Shown: positions 1-7,971 of the stretch, in pieces
Numbering within the stretch: the first letter of the stretch is position 1
Layout: the number at the start of each line of letters is the position of its first letter
Assembly (NCBI RefSeq): GCF_022919715.1
Contig: NZ_CP095042.1
Coordinates: forward strand, 2,046,001-2,110,000
From: Agromyces sp. H17E-10
GTDB lineage: Bacteria; Actinomycetota; Actinomycetes; Actinomycetales; Microbacteriaceae
Direction: 5' to 3'
DNA: 64,000 nt
Position numbers and translations under genes: made by a program
Notes under the pieces: generated by a model
Told to the model about the DNA's origin: nothing
The model's input: the letters and a program-made list of their open reading frames with translations, nothing else
The model's database searches: none

Positions 1-1
1 C

Positions 2-427
2 GTCGCCCTGATCGGCAAGGAGATCGCCCTCTCGACCTTCGACCCGGCCGGTTTCCGTGCGATGGGGTACCGCGAATGGCCGATCGAACTCGTCGTGCTG
101 GCGCTCACCGCCGCGTCGGTCGTGAGCTCGTTGCCGGCGGTCGGAGCGATCCTCGCGATCGCCCTCATCGCCGCACCCGCTGCGGCGGCGAAGCTCATGG
201 TGACGACCTTCCGCGGCGTGCTGTTCGCGGCCCCGGTCATCGGCGCGGCGTCGGGCGTCATCGGCGTGCTCGCGTCGCGGGTGTTCGCGATCGCGGCGGG
301 GCCGGCGATCGCGCTCGCGGCGACCGCGTTCTTCCTGCTCGCACTGGGGATCTCCAAGCTGCGCGCGCTACCGTTGAGACGGGCCGACATCCCCGTCGAG
401 ACCGCGGAGGGCGCACGGATCGCATGA
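2..427 (+). CDS. znuB: Zinc/manganese ABC transporter permease, 3' part (ZnuB-like)
   Basis: This is the C-terminal part of a gene that enters from the left edge; the reading frame is open from base 2. It encodes hydrophobic helices of an ABC-3 family permease (ZnuB/MntB type), the membrane channel of a zinc or manganese importer. At least three membrane segments are visible (ELVVLALTAASVVSSLPAVG, then AILAIALIAAPAAAAKLM and a Gly/Ala-rich helix). The stop overlaps the start of the Fur-family gene as ATGA, implying one operon with its likely zinc regulator. Zinc rather than manganese is inferred from that neighbour. The N-terminus, ATPase and binding protein lie outside the window. Confidence 0.85.
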   Translation, partial: VALIGKEIALSTFDPAGFRAMGYREWPIELVVLALTAASVVSSLPAVGAILAIALIAAPAAAAKLMVTTFRGVLFAAPVIGAASGVIGVLASRVFAIAAGPAIALAATAFFLLALGISKLRALPLRRADIPVETAEGARIA

Positions 428-831
428 TGAAACGCAACACCTGGCAGCGCGAGGCCGTGCGAGAGGCGCTCGACACGACCGAGGGCTTCATCAGCGCACA
501 GGCACTGCACTCGGCGCTGCACGCGAGCGGTTCGCCGATCGGGCTGGCGACCGTCTACCGCGCCCTCGGCGACCTGGCCTCGAGCGGCGAGGCCGATTCG
601 CTGCAGTCGCCCGAGGGCGAGGCACTCTACCGGGCCTGCTCGACGACCGGGCACCACCATCACCTGATCTGCCGCAACTGCGGACTCACGGTCGAGATCG
701 AGGCCACCGAGGTCGAGGCCTGGGCCAAGGGCGTCGCCGCCGAGCACGGATTCACCCAGGCGGCGCACGTCGTCGACGTGTTCGGTCTCTGCGCGAACTG
801 CACCGCGCTCGCGGCCGCGGACGACGACTGA
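424..831 (+). CDS. zur: Fur-family transcriptional repressor, probably Zur
   Basis: Encodes 135 residues, the usual Fur/Zur length. An N-terminal winged helix (about 1-75) is followed by a dimerisation/metal domain. Metal ligands are visible: the His run GHHHH at 76-80, and two CxxC pairs at C83/C86 and C123/C126 that form the structural zinc site. Translation starts at 424 inside the stop of the zinc permease (ATGA), so the two are coupled; ATG at 427 is an alternative start. The operon with a ZnuB-like permease argues for a zinc uptake regulator over Fur or PerR, but target choice cannot be proved from sequence. Confidence 0.88.
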   Translation: MMKRNTWQREAVREALDTTEGFISAQALHSALHASGSPIGLATVYRALGDLASSGEADSLQSPEGEALYRACSTTGHHHHLICRNCGLTVEIEATEVEAWAKGVAAEHGFTQAAHVVDVFGLCANCTALAAADDD

Positions 832-940
832 CCTCGAAGAGTACCTGATCAGGGTCATAAACCCAGCGCGAGTTTGGGTTCCTCCCCGAACCTCGTTACG
901 GTGGATGACGGTCCTGCAAGACCGATCCGCCCAGTCCGCG

Positions 941-971
941 CTCCGTCATTCCCCGATGGGAATGCTCGGAG
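941..971 (+). promoter_or_regulatory. Hairpin 1 of the opu leader
   Basis: CTCCG-T-CATTCCC-CGAT-GGGAATG-CT-CGGAG forms a 7-bp upper stem and a 5-bp lower stem with a small internal loop. No T-run follows directly, so it is unlikely to be a terminator for zur. It lies about 210 bases upstream of the transporter start. Confidence 0.55.
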
Positions 972-994
972 CGTATGGTTGCGCGGTGAGGCAT

Positions 995-1011
995 CCGGCC
1001 CCGATGGCCGG
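995..1011 (+). promoter_or_regulatory. Hairpin 2 of the opu leader
   Basis: A perfect 6-bp GC stem, CCGGCC-CCGAT-GGCCGG. It lies 23 bases after hairpin 1 and just before the CTGAGA-like word. The repeated CGAT loop in both hairpins suggests an ordered RNA fold. Confidence 0.5.
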
Positions 1012-1179
1012 TTGCTGAGAAGCCCTGATTCGCCCGACGAACGCACTACGCGCCGGGCTTGAGCACGGGGCATCCGACTCACCGTCAACCCGGCCGCAAC
1101 CCAGGAGTTCGGCGCGCCCGGACTCGACCGCGAAACGCCCTGCGTGAGCGGTATTCGGCGCGCCCTCGGGGAGCCCTAC

Positions 1180-2511
1180 ATGTCCGATACGACCGCACTC
1201 GAAGTGCGCCACCTCACCAAGTTCTTCGGCCGCAAGCCACGCGAGGCCCTCCAGCGGCTGCGCGACGGCGCCGGTCGCGACGAGCTCACGTCGCTCGGCA
1301 CCGCGGCGGTCATCGACGCCGACTTCGAGGTGCGCCGCGGCGAGATCTTCGTCGTCATGGGCCTCTCGGGGTCGGGCAAGTCGACGCTCATCCGCATGCT
1401 CAACGGGCTCGTCGAGCCGACCGACGGGTCGGTCACGGTGATGGGGGAGCAGATCACCGGGGTCGCGCCGAAGCGCCTTCGTGCGGTCCGCCGACGTCGG
1501 GTCTCGATGGTGTTCCAGCACTTCGCCCTGCTGCCGCACCGCACCGTGCTCGAGAACGCCGCCTACGGGCTCGAGATCCAGGGCGTCCCGGCATCCGAGC
1601 GTCGTGCCCGCGCCGAGCGGATCCTCGAGCGCGTCGGCCTCGGCGGCTGGGGCGGCAAGCTGCCGTCCGAGCTCTCCGGGGGCATGCAGCAGCGGGTGGG
1701 ACTCGCCCGTGCGCTGGCCGCCGACACAGACATCCTGCTCATGGACGAGGCGTTCTCGGCGCTCGACCCGCTCATCCGCCGCGACATGCAGGAGCAGCTC
1801 GTCGAGCTGCAGCAGGAGCTCGGCAAGACGATCGTCTTCATCACCCACGACCTCAACGAGGCGATGTTCCTCGGCGATCGCATCGCGATGATGCGCGACG
1901 GTCGCATCGTGCAGATCGGCACGGCCGAGGAGATCCTCACCGACCCGGCCGACGACTACGTCGCCCAGTTCGTGCAGGACGTCGACCGGGCCCGCGTGCT
2001 CACGGCCGGCAACGTCATGGAGGCGCCGCGCGCCGTCGCGACCGCGTCCGCCGGACCGCGGGCCGCCCTGCGGACCATGCGCGACCTGCAGACCTCGATG
2101 GTCTTCGTCGTCGGCAACGGCCGGCGCCTGCTCGGCGTCGCGCACGATCGCGACGTGCTGCGGCTCGTGCAGCGCGGCGAACGCGACCTGAGCATCGCGA
2201 TCAGCGACGACCACCCCGTCGTGGGCGTCGACGAGCACCTCGCCGAACTGCTGGGCAGTGCGGTCGAGAGCCAGTTGCCGCTCGCCGTCGTCGACGGCGA
2301 AGGCCGCCTCCTCGGCGCCGTGCCGCGTGTGACCCTGCTCGCTGCGCTCGGCAACGTCAGCACCGACACGGCCGAGCAGGCCATCATCGAGACTCCGGTG
2401 ACGATCCCGATCGACGTGATCACCGAGACCCTGCACCGCACCGCGCACTCCGAGGCGACGGTGGCCGACGCCGTGCCCGCCGTGGCCGCGGGGGAGAGGA
2501 GCCCGGCATGA
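1180..2511 (+). CDS. opuAA: Glycine betaine/proline ABC transporter ATPase with CBS domains
   Basis: A 443-residue ATPase of the OpuAA/ProV family that energises import of compatible solutes such as glycine betaine. Walker A is GLSGSGKST (61-69). The signature LSGGMQQRVGLARALA and Walker B ILLMDEAFSALD follow, and about 150 C-terminal residues form a CBS pair, which in this family senses ionic strength. The ATG at 1180 is preferred because GGGGAG precedes it by 6 bases; a GTG at 1144 in frame would add 12 residues. The stop overlaps the permease start (ATGA). It heads a three-gene osmoprotection operon preceded by a long structured leader. Confidence 0.93.
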   Translation: MSDTTALEVRHLTKFFGRKPREALQRLRDGAGRDELTSLGTAAVIDADFEVRRGEIFVVMGLSGSGKSTLIRMLNGLVEPTDGSVTVMGEQITGVAPKRLRAVRRRRVSMVFQHFALLPHRTVLENAAYGLEIQGVPASERRARAERILERVGLGGWGGKLPSELSGGMQQRVGLARALAADTDILLMDEAFSALDPLIRRDMQEQLVELQQELGKTIVFITHDLNEAMFLGDRIAMMRDGRIVQIGTAEEILTDPADDYVAQFVQDVDRARVLTAGNVMEAPRAVATASAGPRAALRTMRDLQTSMVFVVGNGRRLLGVAHDRDVLRLVQRGERDLSIAISDDHPVVGVDEHLAELLGSAVESQLPLAVVDGEGRLLGAVPRVTLLAALGNVSTDTAEQAIIETPVTIPIDVITETLHRTAHSEATVADAVPAVAAGERSPA

Positions 2512-3470
2512 ACGAGTTCCGTCTTCCGCTCGGCCAGTGGGCCGCCGCGTTCATCGACTTCGTGACCGAGGTGTTCGGCGGCTTCTTCACGTTCGTCCGC
2601 GACGTCTTCGCGGGCTTCTACGACCTCGTCGAACTCGTCCTCCAGGCACCGCCGTTCTGGGTCGTGATCCTCGCGATCGCCGCCCTGGCCTGGTTCGCCC
2701 GCGGCTGGAAGCTCGCCGTCGGCTCGGCGATCGGCCTCCTCGTGATCGTCGGCGTCGACCAGTGGGACAACGCCATGGCGACGCTTGCGCTCGTGCTCGT
2801 CGCGAGCGCGATCGCGGTCGTCGTGGCGGTGCCGGTCGGTGTGCTCGCCGCGCGCTCCGACGGCGCGTCGCGGGTCATCCGCCCGATCCTCGACTTCATG
2901 CAGACGATGCCCGCGATGGTCTACCTGATCCCGGCGCTCATCCTGTTCCGCGTCGGCGTCGTGCCGGGCATCGTGGCGACGATCATCTTCGCCATGGCCC
3001 CTGGCGTGCGGCTCACCGAGCTCGGCATCCGCGGCGTCGACCGCGAGGTCGTCGAGGCGGGGCAGGCGTTCGGCTCGTCGCCGTGGCGCATCCTCCGCCA
3101 GATCCAGCTGCCGCTCGCGATGCCGAGCATCATGGCCGGCGTCAACCAGGTCATCATGCTCTCGCTCTCGATGGTCGTCATCGCGGGCATGGTCGGCGCG
3201 GGCGGCCTCGGCGGCGACGTCGTGCAGTCGCTCACGCGCATCGACGTGGGCCTCGGCTTCGAGGCGGGCGTCTCGGTCGTCATCCTCGCGATCATCCTCG
3301 ACCGCATCACGGGCGCGCTCGGCGCACCCAGGGCCCGGCGGCGCCGGCGACCGGTGGCGGATGCCTCGGCGCCGACGTCCAGCGCGGCCGCCGACGCCGG
3401 CGTCGGCGACGAGCGCGACGAGCCCGTCCCGGTCGGCGCCCGCCCCGAGGCATCCGCGACGACGGTCTGA
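2508..3470 (+). CDS. opuAB: Glycine betaine/proline ABC transporter permease
   Basis: A 320-residue membrane permease of the ProW/OpuAB family. It has about six helices, beginning near FWVVILAIAALAWFARGW. The cytoplasmic EAA-type loop that docks on the ATPase is visible as EAGQAFGSSPWRILRQIQLP, and the segment MQTMPAMVYLIPALILF is characteristic of betaine permeases. Translation is coupled to the ATPase by ATGA. The C-terminal tail is Ala/Asp-rich and variable. The lipoprotein gene follows after 143 bases, which contain a short direct repeat but no clear terminator, so cotranscription of all three is likely. Confidence 0.93.
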   Translation: MNEFRLPLGQWAAAFIDFVTEVFGGFFTFVRDVFAGFYDLVELVLQAPPFWVVILAIAALAWFARGWKLAVGSAIGLLVIVGVDQWDNAMATLALVLVASAIAVVVAVPVGVLAARSDGASRVIRPILDFMQTMPAMVYLIPALILFRVGVVPGIVATIIFAMAPGVRLTELGIRGVDREVVEAGQAFGSSPWRILRQIQLPLAMPSIMAGVNQVIMLSLSMVVIAGMVGAGGLGGDVVQSLTRIDVGLGFEAGVSVVILAIILDRITGALGAPRARRRRRPVADASAPTSSAAADAGVGDERDEPVPVGARPEASATTV

Positions 3471-3506
3471 CGCCGCCCCCTGCGGGGCCTCGATCCGCGT
3501 CCTCCG

Positions 3507-3555
3507 TCGTCGGGCGCCCCTCGACCACCCGTGCCCTCGTCGGGCGCCCTCGACC
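3507..3555 (+). repeat. Short direct repeat in the opuAB-opuAC gap
   Basis: Two copies of TCGTCGGGCGCCC(C)TCGACC, at 3507-3526 and 3537-3555, differ by one base. They sit in the intergenic space, with no coding or secondary-structure role evident. Confidence 0.55.
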
Positions 3556-3613
3556 GACGCACACGACCTCACCCCAACGCCCGTGACCCTGCGCACGGGA
3601 GGAAAGGAGTCAC

Positions 3614-4507
3614 ATGAAGAAGCGCATGCTCACCGGAGCACTCGCACTGGGCGCCGTCTCGGCGCTCGCCCTCACCGGCTGCGCCACCGGTGCCGAGGCC
3701 GAGACCCTCGACAACGGCGACCGCAAGGACGTCACGATCGCCGTGTTCAACGGCTGGGACGAGGGCATCGCCGCGAGCGAGCTCTGGAAGGCCGTGCTCA
3801 CCGAGCAGGGTTACGACGTCACCCTCGAGTACGCCGACCCGGCGCCCGTCTACTCGGGTCTCACGACCGACGACTACGACGTCACCCTCGACACGTGGCT
3901 GCCGATCACCCACGCCGACTACATCGAGCAGTACGGCGACGACCTCGTCGACCTCGGCTCGTGGAACGACGACGCCAAGCTCACGATCGCGGTCAACGAG
4001 GACGCCCCCGTCGACTCGCTCGACGAGCTCGCCGCGAAGGCCGACCTGTTCGGCAACCGCCTCGTCGGCATCGAGCCCGGATCGGGGCTCAACCGCGTGA
4101 CCGAGGACGAGGTGATCCCGACGTACGGCCTCGAGAAGATGGAGTACCTCACGAGCTCGACGCCCGCGATGCTCGCCGAGCTCACCGCCGCCACGAAGGC
4201 GGGGGAGAACATCGCCGTCACGCTGTGGCGCCCGCACTGGGCGTACGACGCGTTCCCGATCAAGGACCTCGACGACCCCGAGGGCGCACTGGGCGACGCC
4301 GAGGGCATCCACGCGTTCGGCGGCAAGAGCTTCGAGGCGTCGTTCCCGACGCTGAGCGGCTGGCTCGAGGACTTCGAGATGGACAGCGAACTGCTCTTCT
4401 CGCTCGAGAACGCGATGTTCAACGAGTCCGACTCCGACGACTACGGGCCCGTGGTCGAGCAGTGGATCGCCGACAACCGCGACTACGTCGACGGGCTCAC
4501 CGACTAG
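3614..4507 (+). CDS. opuAC: Glycine betaine-binding lipoprotein
   Basis: A 297-residue OpuAC/ProX-type solute-binding protein. The N-terminus MKKRMLTGALALGAVSALALTGC is a lipoprotein signal peptide with lipobox LTGC (C23), so the mature protein is tethered to the outer face of the membrane. Motifs typical of betaine binders include TLDTWLPITHADYIEQYG and VTLWRPHWAYDAFPIKDL, whose Trp residues form the aromatic cage for quaternary ammonium. A strong AGGAAAGGAG ribosome site precedes the ATG. It completes the import system encoded by the two preceding genes. Confidence 0.94.
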   Translation: MKKRMLTGALALGAVSALALTGCATGAEAETLDNGDRKDVTIAVFNGWDEGIAASELWKAVLTEQGYDVTLEYADPAPVYSGLTTDDYDVTLDTWLPITHADYIEQYGDDLVDLGSWNDDAKLTIAVNEDAPVDSLDELAAKADLFGNRLVGIEPGSGLNRVTEDEVIPTYGLEKMEYLTSSTPAMLAELTAATKAGENIAVTLWRPHWAYDAFPIKDLDDPEGALGDAEGIHAFGGKSFEASFPTLSGWLEDFEMDSELLFSLENAMFNESDSDDYGPVVEQWIADNRDYVDGLTD

Positions 4508-4529
4508 CTTCGCCCACCGACGCGGTCGT

Positions 4530-4580
4530 GCAGACGGCGTGTGACGGATGCCCCGTGGCCTCCGTCACACGCCCGTCTGC
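4530..4580. terminator. Long bidirectional terminator hairpin between opuAC and the 4565 gene
   Basis: An 18-base arm at 4530-4547 (GCAGACGGCGTGTGACGG) pairs with 4562-4580 with a single bulged base. It lies between convergent genes and its right arm covers the last codons of the minus-strand gene. There is no long T-run, as is common in high-GC actinobacteria. Confidence 0.75.
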
Positions 4581-5269
4581 GTCGACCCTGCGCCACGCTC
4601 GGCGGCGGCGGCAGCGGCAGCGGCCGTGGTCGCGGCCTCACGGGCGTCGACCTCGGCGAGTCGCTCGTGGAGCGTCGCACGCACCCTGCGGCTCGTCCTC
4701 GCCTTGCGCAACAGGTCGATCCGCTCGGCTTCGAACGCACCGAACTCTCGCTGCGGGACCGTCGTCGTGCGCAGCGTGACTCGTCTGGCGATCAGCGCGA
4801 AGCCCGCGATGAGCGCGAGGATCGACCCGATCCAGTGCCACCCCCACGGCTGGTCGCCGTTCTGGAATGGACTCGGCTCGGCGTACACCCCCGCGAAACC
4901 CAGCGGCATCACGGTGAAGATCGTGAAGAAGAAGGTCATCTCGTTCGTCAGGAGCGGGCCGTGGCGCTCGTCGACCGAGCGCCAGACGAGCACGGTCGAC
5001 AGGAGCGGGACGCAGGAGACCGCGATGACGAGCCACGAGGCGACCGGGATCATCGGGAACGGCTGGTCGGACTGCCATGCCGACGTGCCCTTCGCGGGGT
5101 TCGGCAGGCCCGAGACGAGCATGTTGAGGATCGTGGTGGCGATGAGCGCGCCGTACACCATGATCGCGAGCGTGACCGGAACCAGGGCGCGGGTGACCCG
5201 GCCCTCACGGCGCTGATCCGCCTTGTCGCCGACGTCGTAGTCGAAGGGCGAGCCCGAGCGGCGCTTCAT
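4565..5269 (-). CDS. Four-helix membrane protein with coiled-coil tail, unknown function
   Basis: A 234-residue protein I do not recognise. Four hydrophobic segments can be read: VTLAIMVYGALIATTILNML, IPVASWLVIAVSCVPLLSTVLV, MTFFFTIFTVMPLGFAGVYA and a last helix ending FALIARRV. A charged C-terminal region of about 70 residues ends in an alanine run, consistent with a cytoplasmic helix or coiled coil. It lies downstream of the WXG100 gene at 5368 in the same direction, but a strong hairpin (5306-5358) separates them, so it may be only partly cotranscribed. A role as an accessory membrane component of the type VII cluster is possible but rests on position only. Confidence 0.7.
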   Translation of the reverse strand: MKRRSGSPFDYDVGDKADQRREGRVTRALVPVTLAIMVYGALIATTILNMLVSGLPNPAKGTSAWQSDQPFPMIPVASWLVIAVSCVPLLSTVLVWRSVDERHGPLLTNEMTFFFTIFTVMPLGFAGVYAEPSPFQNGDQPWGWHWIGSILALIAGFALIARRVTLRTTTVPQREFGAFEAERIDLLRKARTSRRVRATLHERLAEVDAREAATTAAAAAAAAERGAGSTQTGV

Positions 5270-5305
5270 CGGGGCACGCTCCCAGCTGGATGGTCGGTCG
5301 GGAAC

Positions 5306-5358
5306 GCCGCGCGGCCGCGGCGCCGACCCTGGTGGGTGCGGCGGCGCGGCCGCGCGGC
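5306..5358 (-). terminator. GC-rich hairpin after the WXG100 gene
   Basis: The arms 5306-5325 and 5339-5358 match as inverted repeats over 13 contiguous bases (GCCGCGCGGCCGC) and then imperfectly. It lies just past the stop of the 5368 gene on the minus strand and probably ends or attenuates transcription before the 4565 gene. Confidence 0.65.
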
Positions 5359-5367
5359 GCGGTGGGA

Positions 5368-5655
5368 CTAGTTGCCGGCGAGGGCCTGGTCGGTGTCCTT
5401 GATCGCCTGCATCATCTTGCGCAGCGAGTCGCCCATGTCGCTGATGCCCTCGATCGCCTTCTCGAGACCGGTGGTCAGCTCGGTGTACCCCTCGCCGAAC
5501 TTGCCCGACGCGTGCTGCGTCTTGAAGTCGTCACCGAGGAGACGGTCCACGTCGTCCTTCAGGCGACGCAGCACGTCGCCGATCTCCTCACGACCCGTGT
5601 CGAGACGGCCCGCCATCGACTCCATCTCACCGTACGACGCCTTGAAATCAGCCAT
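5368..5655 (-). CDS. WXG100-family (ESAT-6-like) secreted protein
   Basis: A 95-residue helical-hairpin protein of WXG100 size. It starts MADFKASYGEMESMAGRLDT, has a central turn and then a second amphipathic helix rich in Ile/Leu/Met. The usual Trp-x-Gly turn is degenerate: the equivalent position reads KFGEGY. The ATG at 5655 is chosen because GAGG lies 6 bases upstream; a second ATG directly precedes it. Such proteins form dimers exported by type VII (ESX) machines. It has its own promoter block, shared with the other WXG100 gene at 9369, and is followed by a strong hairpin. No EccC ATPase is present in the window. Confidence 0.85.
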   Translation of the reverse strand: MADFKASYGEMESMAGRLDTGREEIGDVLRRLKDDVDRLLGDDFKTQHASGKFGEGYTELTTGLEKAIEGISDMGDSLRKMMQAIKDTDQALAGN

Positions 5656-5694
5656 CATCAACCTCTTCACTCGGAAAGTCCGTCCCCCGGAACC

Positions 5695-5755
5695 GGGTGA
5701 CGTCCACGAGACTAACCGCACCCGAACCCCGGGTGGAATGGGGAGCGCTCCCCAT
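5695..5755 (-). promoter_or_regulatory. Duplicated promoter/palindrome module, copy A (upstream of WXG100 gene 5368)
   Basis: A 28-base block at 5695-5722, reading GGTTAGTCTCGTGGACGTCA on the minus strand, contains a TAGTCT -10-like box. Fifteen bases further upstream is the perfect 18-bp palindrome ATGGGGAGCGCTCCCCAT (5738-5755). The same block and a near-identical palindrome occur at 9757-9816 with 14-base spacing. The palindrome would sit just upstream of the -35 region, an activator-like position. Factor unknown. Confidence 0.75.
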
Positions 5756-5817
5756 CCGGCGGGCCCTGCCCGGCGCGACACATCCCTCGTCGAGCGAGCG
5801 TCGTGCCCGGGGAGCGA

Positions 5818-6708
5818 TCACCGCCAGTCGGAACGCGAGCGGACGCGGCGTTCGGCCAAGTCGAACTGCGCCGCGTCGAGGACACCGCCGCCGCGGAGCA
5901 GGTCGAGCGCCTCCAGCTCCGCGGCGAGCAGCGCCGCCAGCTCTTGCGGGGTGCTCGTGCGGAAGACGTACCGGCGCCACTCGTCGAGTCGGCGCCGCAT
6001 ACCCGCGACGAACTCGGACGATGCCGCGATCTCGGCGGGCACCGCATCAGTCTGCTGCACGCGTCGCCCGCCTGCCCAGTCGGGGCGCTCGCGGTCGTGG
6101 CGGAAGGCGACCACGGCGAGGACGATGCAGCCGATCGTGGCGGCCACCTGCAGCAGCAGCCCCACCGACGCGGCCGGCGTCGCCGACACGTCGCCGAATT
6201 CGCCGAGCACCATGACGATCGCGATCGCCCAGACGATCGGGAAGAAGACGTACATGCGGGCGCCGAAGTTTCCGCCGTGGTACAGGGGGTTCTGGGTGCG
6301 CTTGGGCTCGAGCACCCAGAAGAGGACGGTCGCCGCCGCCATGCCGAGGCCGGAGGGAAGCGCCCCCGACACCGGGTCGAGCGCGGCATTGCCGGTGCGG
6401 CCGATCATGATGAGCGCGGGTGCCGCGATGCCGACGACCGCGGCGATCACGCTGAGCCACACGTGGGCACGCGACACCGTCGGAGCGGGTTCCGCATCGG
6501 CGGCCGGTGCGAGGAGATCGAGTTCGGCCCGCTCGGCCGTGCGCACGACCGTCGGGTACGCCGCAGCCGCGTCGGCGTGCGTCGCCAGCAGGGCGATCTG
6601 CGGCACCGCGTCGAGCGCCGTCGGCGCGTCGACGGGCTGCGGGAGGGCGCCGATCGCTGCGGCCACGGCCGCCCGTTGCCCGGGGGTGAGGACCTGCGCG
6701 TCGCTCAC
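5818..6708 (-). CDS. Membrane protein of the WXG100 cluster, unknown function
   Basis: A 296-residue protein without a recognised domain. The first 80 residues are Ala/Pro-rich and soluble. Four membrane helices follow (for example VWLSVIAAVVGIAAPALIMI, MAAATVLFWVLE, MYVFFPIVWAIAIVMVLGEF, VGLLLQVAATIGCIVLAVVA), then a charged C-terminal domain of about 80 residues. Its start overlaps the stop of the gene at 6705 (ATGA), placing it as the last gene of the five-gene unit that begins with the WXG100 gene at 9677. It could be a membrane partner for the exported proteins; that is inference from operon position. Confidence 0.75.
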   Translation of the reverse strand: MSDAQVLTPGQRAAVAAAIGALPQPVDAPTALDAVPQIALLATHADAAAAYPTVVRTAERAELDLLAPAADAEPAPTVSRAHVWLSVIAAVVGIAAPALIMIGRTGNAALDPVSGALPSGLGMAAATVLFWVLEPKRTQNPLYHGGNFGARMYVFFPIVWAIAIVMVLGEFGDVSATPAASVGLLLQVAATIGCIVLAVVAFRHDRERPDWAGGRRVQQTDAVPAEIAASSEFVAGMRRRLDEWRRYVFRTSTPQELAALLAAELEALDLLRGGGVLDAAQFDLAERRVRSRSDWR

Positions 6709-7313
6709 GCTCGCGCTCCGCCGGCGAGGGCGGCGAGCGCGGCCTGATCCATGCCGGCGACGAGGCGGTCGCCGTCGGCGAGACGCTGGGTGAGCCAGCG
6801 CGGGTCGTCATCGACCGAGATGCCGTAGACCACCCACCCGCCCGTGATCGCGAGCCACTCGGCCTTCGCGAGGATGCCGGAGTGCCCCTCGCCGAGCTGA
6901 CGTTCTCCGAGGGGGACGAGCGAGAGGCGCCGGGCGAAGTCGTCGAACACCTCGCCCTCCAGCTCGTCGACGACGGGATCGATGAGCGTGCGGTCGAGGC
7001 CGGGGAGCAGCTCGCGCGCGGTCGTGCCGTCGGGGTCGCGTCGCTGCACGTACAGGTCGAGCCAGCCGCGGGGGTCGGAGTCGACCGGGAAGTACCAGAA
7101 TCGCGCGCCGACGTGCTCGGTCGGGAACGTGGCGACCGCGACCGCCTGGTCGCGGATCGCGGCGATGAGATCGTCGGCGGTGCCCCGGTCGCGCGTCACC
7201 TCGTCGGCCACCCACGACGCCCACGACTCGGCGTCGGGCCACTGCTCGTCGGTCCAGTCCACCGGCACGCGGATCCAGCGGTCGGGATCGAAGACGATCG
7301 GGAACACGTTCAT
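6705..7313 (-). CDS. Hypothetical soluble protein of the WXG100 cluster
   Basis: A 202-residue soluble protein, acidic and Trp-rich near the N-terminus (MNVFPIVFDPDRWIRVPVDW), with no signal peptide or membrane segment and no family I can name. The ATG at 7313 is preferred because it overlaps the stop of the preceding gene (ATGA); a start 15 bases further upstream is open. Overlaps on both sides show tight translational coupling with genes 7310 and 5818. A chaperone or EspG-like role is conceivable for a soluble protein in a type VII locus, but nothing in the sequence proves it. Confidence 0.72.
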   Translation of the reverse strand: MNVFPIVFDPDRWIRVPVDWTDEQWPDAESWASWVADEVTRDRGTADDLIAAIRDQAVAVATFPTEHVGARFWYFPVDSDPRGWLDLYVQRRDPDGTTARELLPGLDRTLIDPVVDELEGEVFDDFARRLSLVPLGERQLGEGHSGILAKAEWLAITGGWVVYGISVDDDPRWLTQRLADGDRLVAGMDQAALAALAGGARA

Positions 7314-7921
7314 GCTTCGGGCACCCATCTGAACGTCGACATGATGGCCTCGCCGATGAAGATCAGGCCCTTCGCCATCTCCTGCGAGTTCTCGTCGGCG
7401 ACGGAGAGGACCGAGTACTGGAAGAGCAGGGCGCGACGTCCGTCGCCGTCGGGCACCGGCACCACGTACGTGAGTTCATCGGTCATGACCGACGCCGACT
7501 CGTCGCGGTAGTCCGAGTGCCGCCGGATGAGATGCATCTCGACCTCGGCCGGCGGCACCTCGACGACGGAGTTCTTGGCGAGGCGCGCGAGCGCGGCCTC
7601 CCAGGTCACCCCGGTGGGGATGACGAGCGGCGAGACGGCGAGCAACGCCGGCATCGGGGCGCCGGGCTCGCGCTCGGGAGCCACGTACACCTCGAAGACG
7701 CCGCGATCGCGCAGCGACGCACGGAGCCGGCTCAGCATGGTCTTGAAGCCCAGCACGAGGTCGGGTCGGCCGGCGCGCTTCATCTGCTCGAGCGCGTTCG
7801 CGGTCGTCGCATCGTCGACGAGCGCGGCGGGCGGGACTTTCGCCCAGCCCGGCGGACACAACAGCGTGTACGACGTCTTCGGGATCGTCTGGCCGCTCAG
7901 TTCCTCACGTAGTGAGGCCAC
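7310..7921 (-). CDS. Hypothetical soluble protein of the WXG100 cluster
   Basis: A 203-residue protein starting with GTG (GAGGAGA ribosome site upstream). It has no signal peptide or transmembrane helix. Segments such as YTLLCPPGWAKVPPAALVDD and ALLFQYSVLSVADENSQEMA suggest an alpha/beta fold like that of type VII accessory proteins, but I do not recognise the family. It follows the large T7SS-signal protein after 50 bases and overlaps the next gene by ATGA. Placement between the exported-type proteins and a membrane protein suggests a chaperone or accessory role, as inference. Confidence 0.72.
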   Translation of the reverse strand: MASLREELSGQTIPKTSYTLLCPPGWAKVPPAALVDDATTANALEQMKRAGRPDLVLGFKTMLSRLRASLRDRGVFEVYVAPEREPGAPMPALLAVSPLVIPTGVTWEAALARLAKNSVVEVPPAEVEMHLIRRHSDYRDESASVMTDELTYVVPVPDGDGRRALLFQYSVLSVADENSQEMAKGLIFIGEAIMSTFRWVPEA

Positions 7922-7971
7922 GTGGTCTCCTCATCGCTCTCGATCGCGCCGGCTCGACCGGCGCGAATCGG

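Larger units (their letters stand above)
832..1179 (+). other. Long structured leader upstream of the glycine-betaine transporter
   Basis: No open reading frame with a convincing start lies in these 348 bases between zur and opuAA. The region holds two clear hairpins (annotated separately at 941-971 and 995-1011), both with a CGAT-containing loop, and a weaker arm pair around 860-880. The word GCTGAGAAGCCC at 1013-1024 recalls the CTGAGA element of TPP riboswitches, but the rest of that consensus is not present. It is probably the 5' untranslated leader of the osmolyte transporter operon, possibly a regulatory RNA of unassigned class. Confidence 0.5.

Noticed and set aside
1011..1040. Possible TPP riboswitch element (GCTGAGAAGCCC)
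   Set aside because: Only the CTGAGA word matches; the paired ACCC and GAACCTGAT parts are absent and the gene downstream is not thiamine-related.
946..2448. Long open frame on the minus strand opposite opuAA
   Set aside because: It is antisense to a convincing ABC ATPase, and its product is Arg/Asp/His-rich low-complexity sequence typical of shadow frames in high-GC DNA. The same applies to other long antisense frames such as 9774-13007 and 38430-40967.
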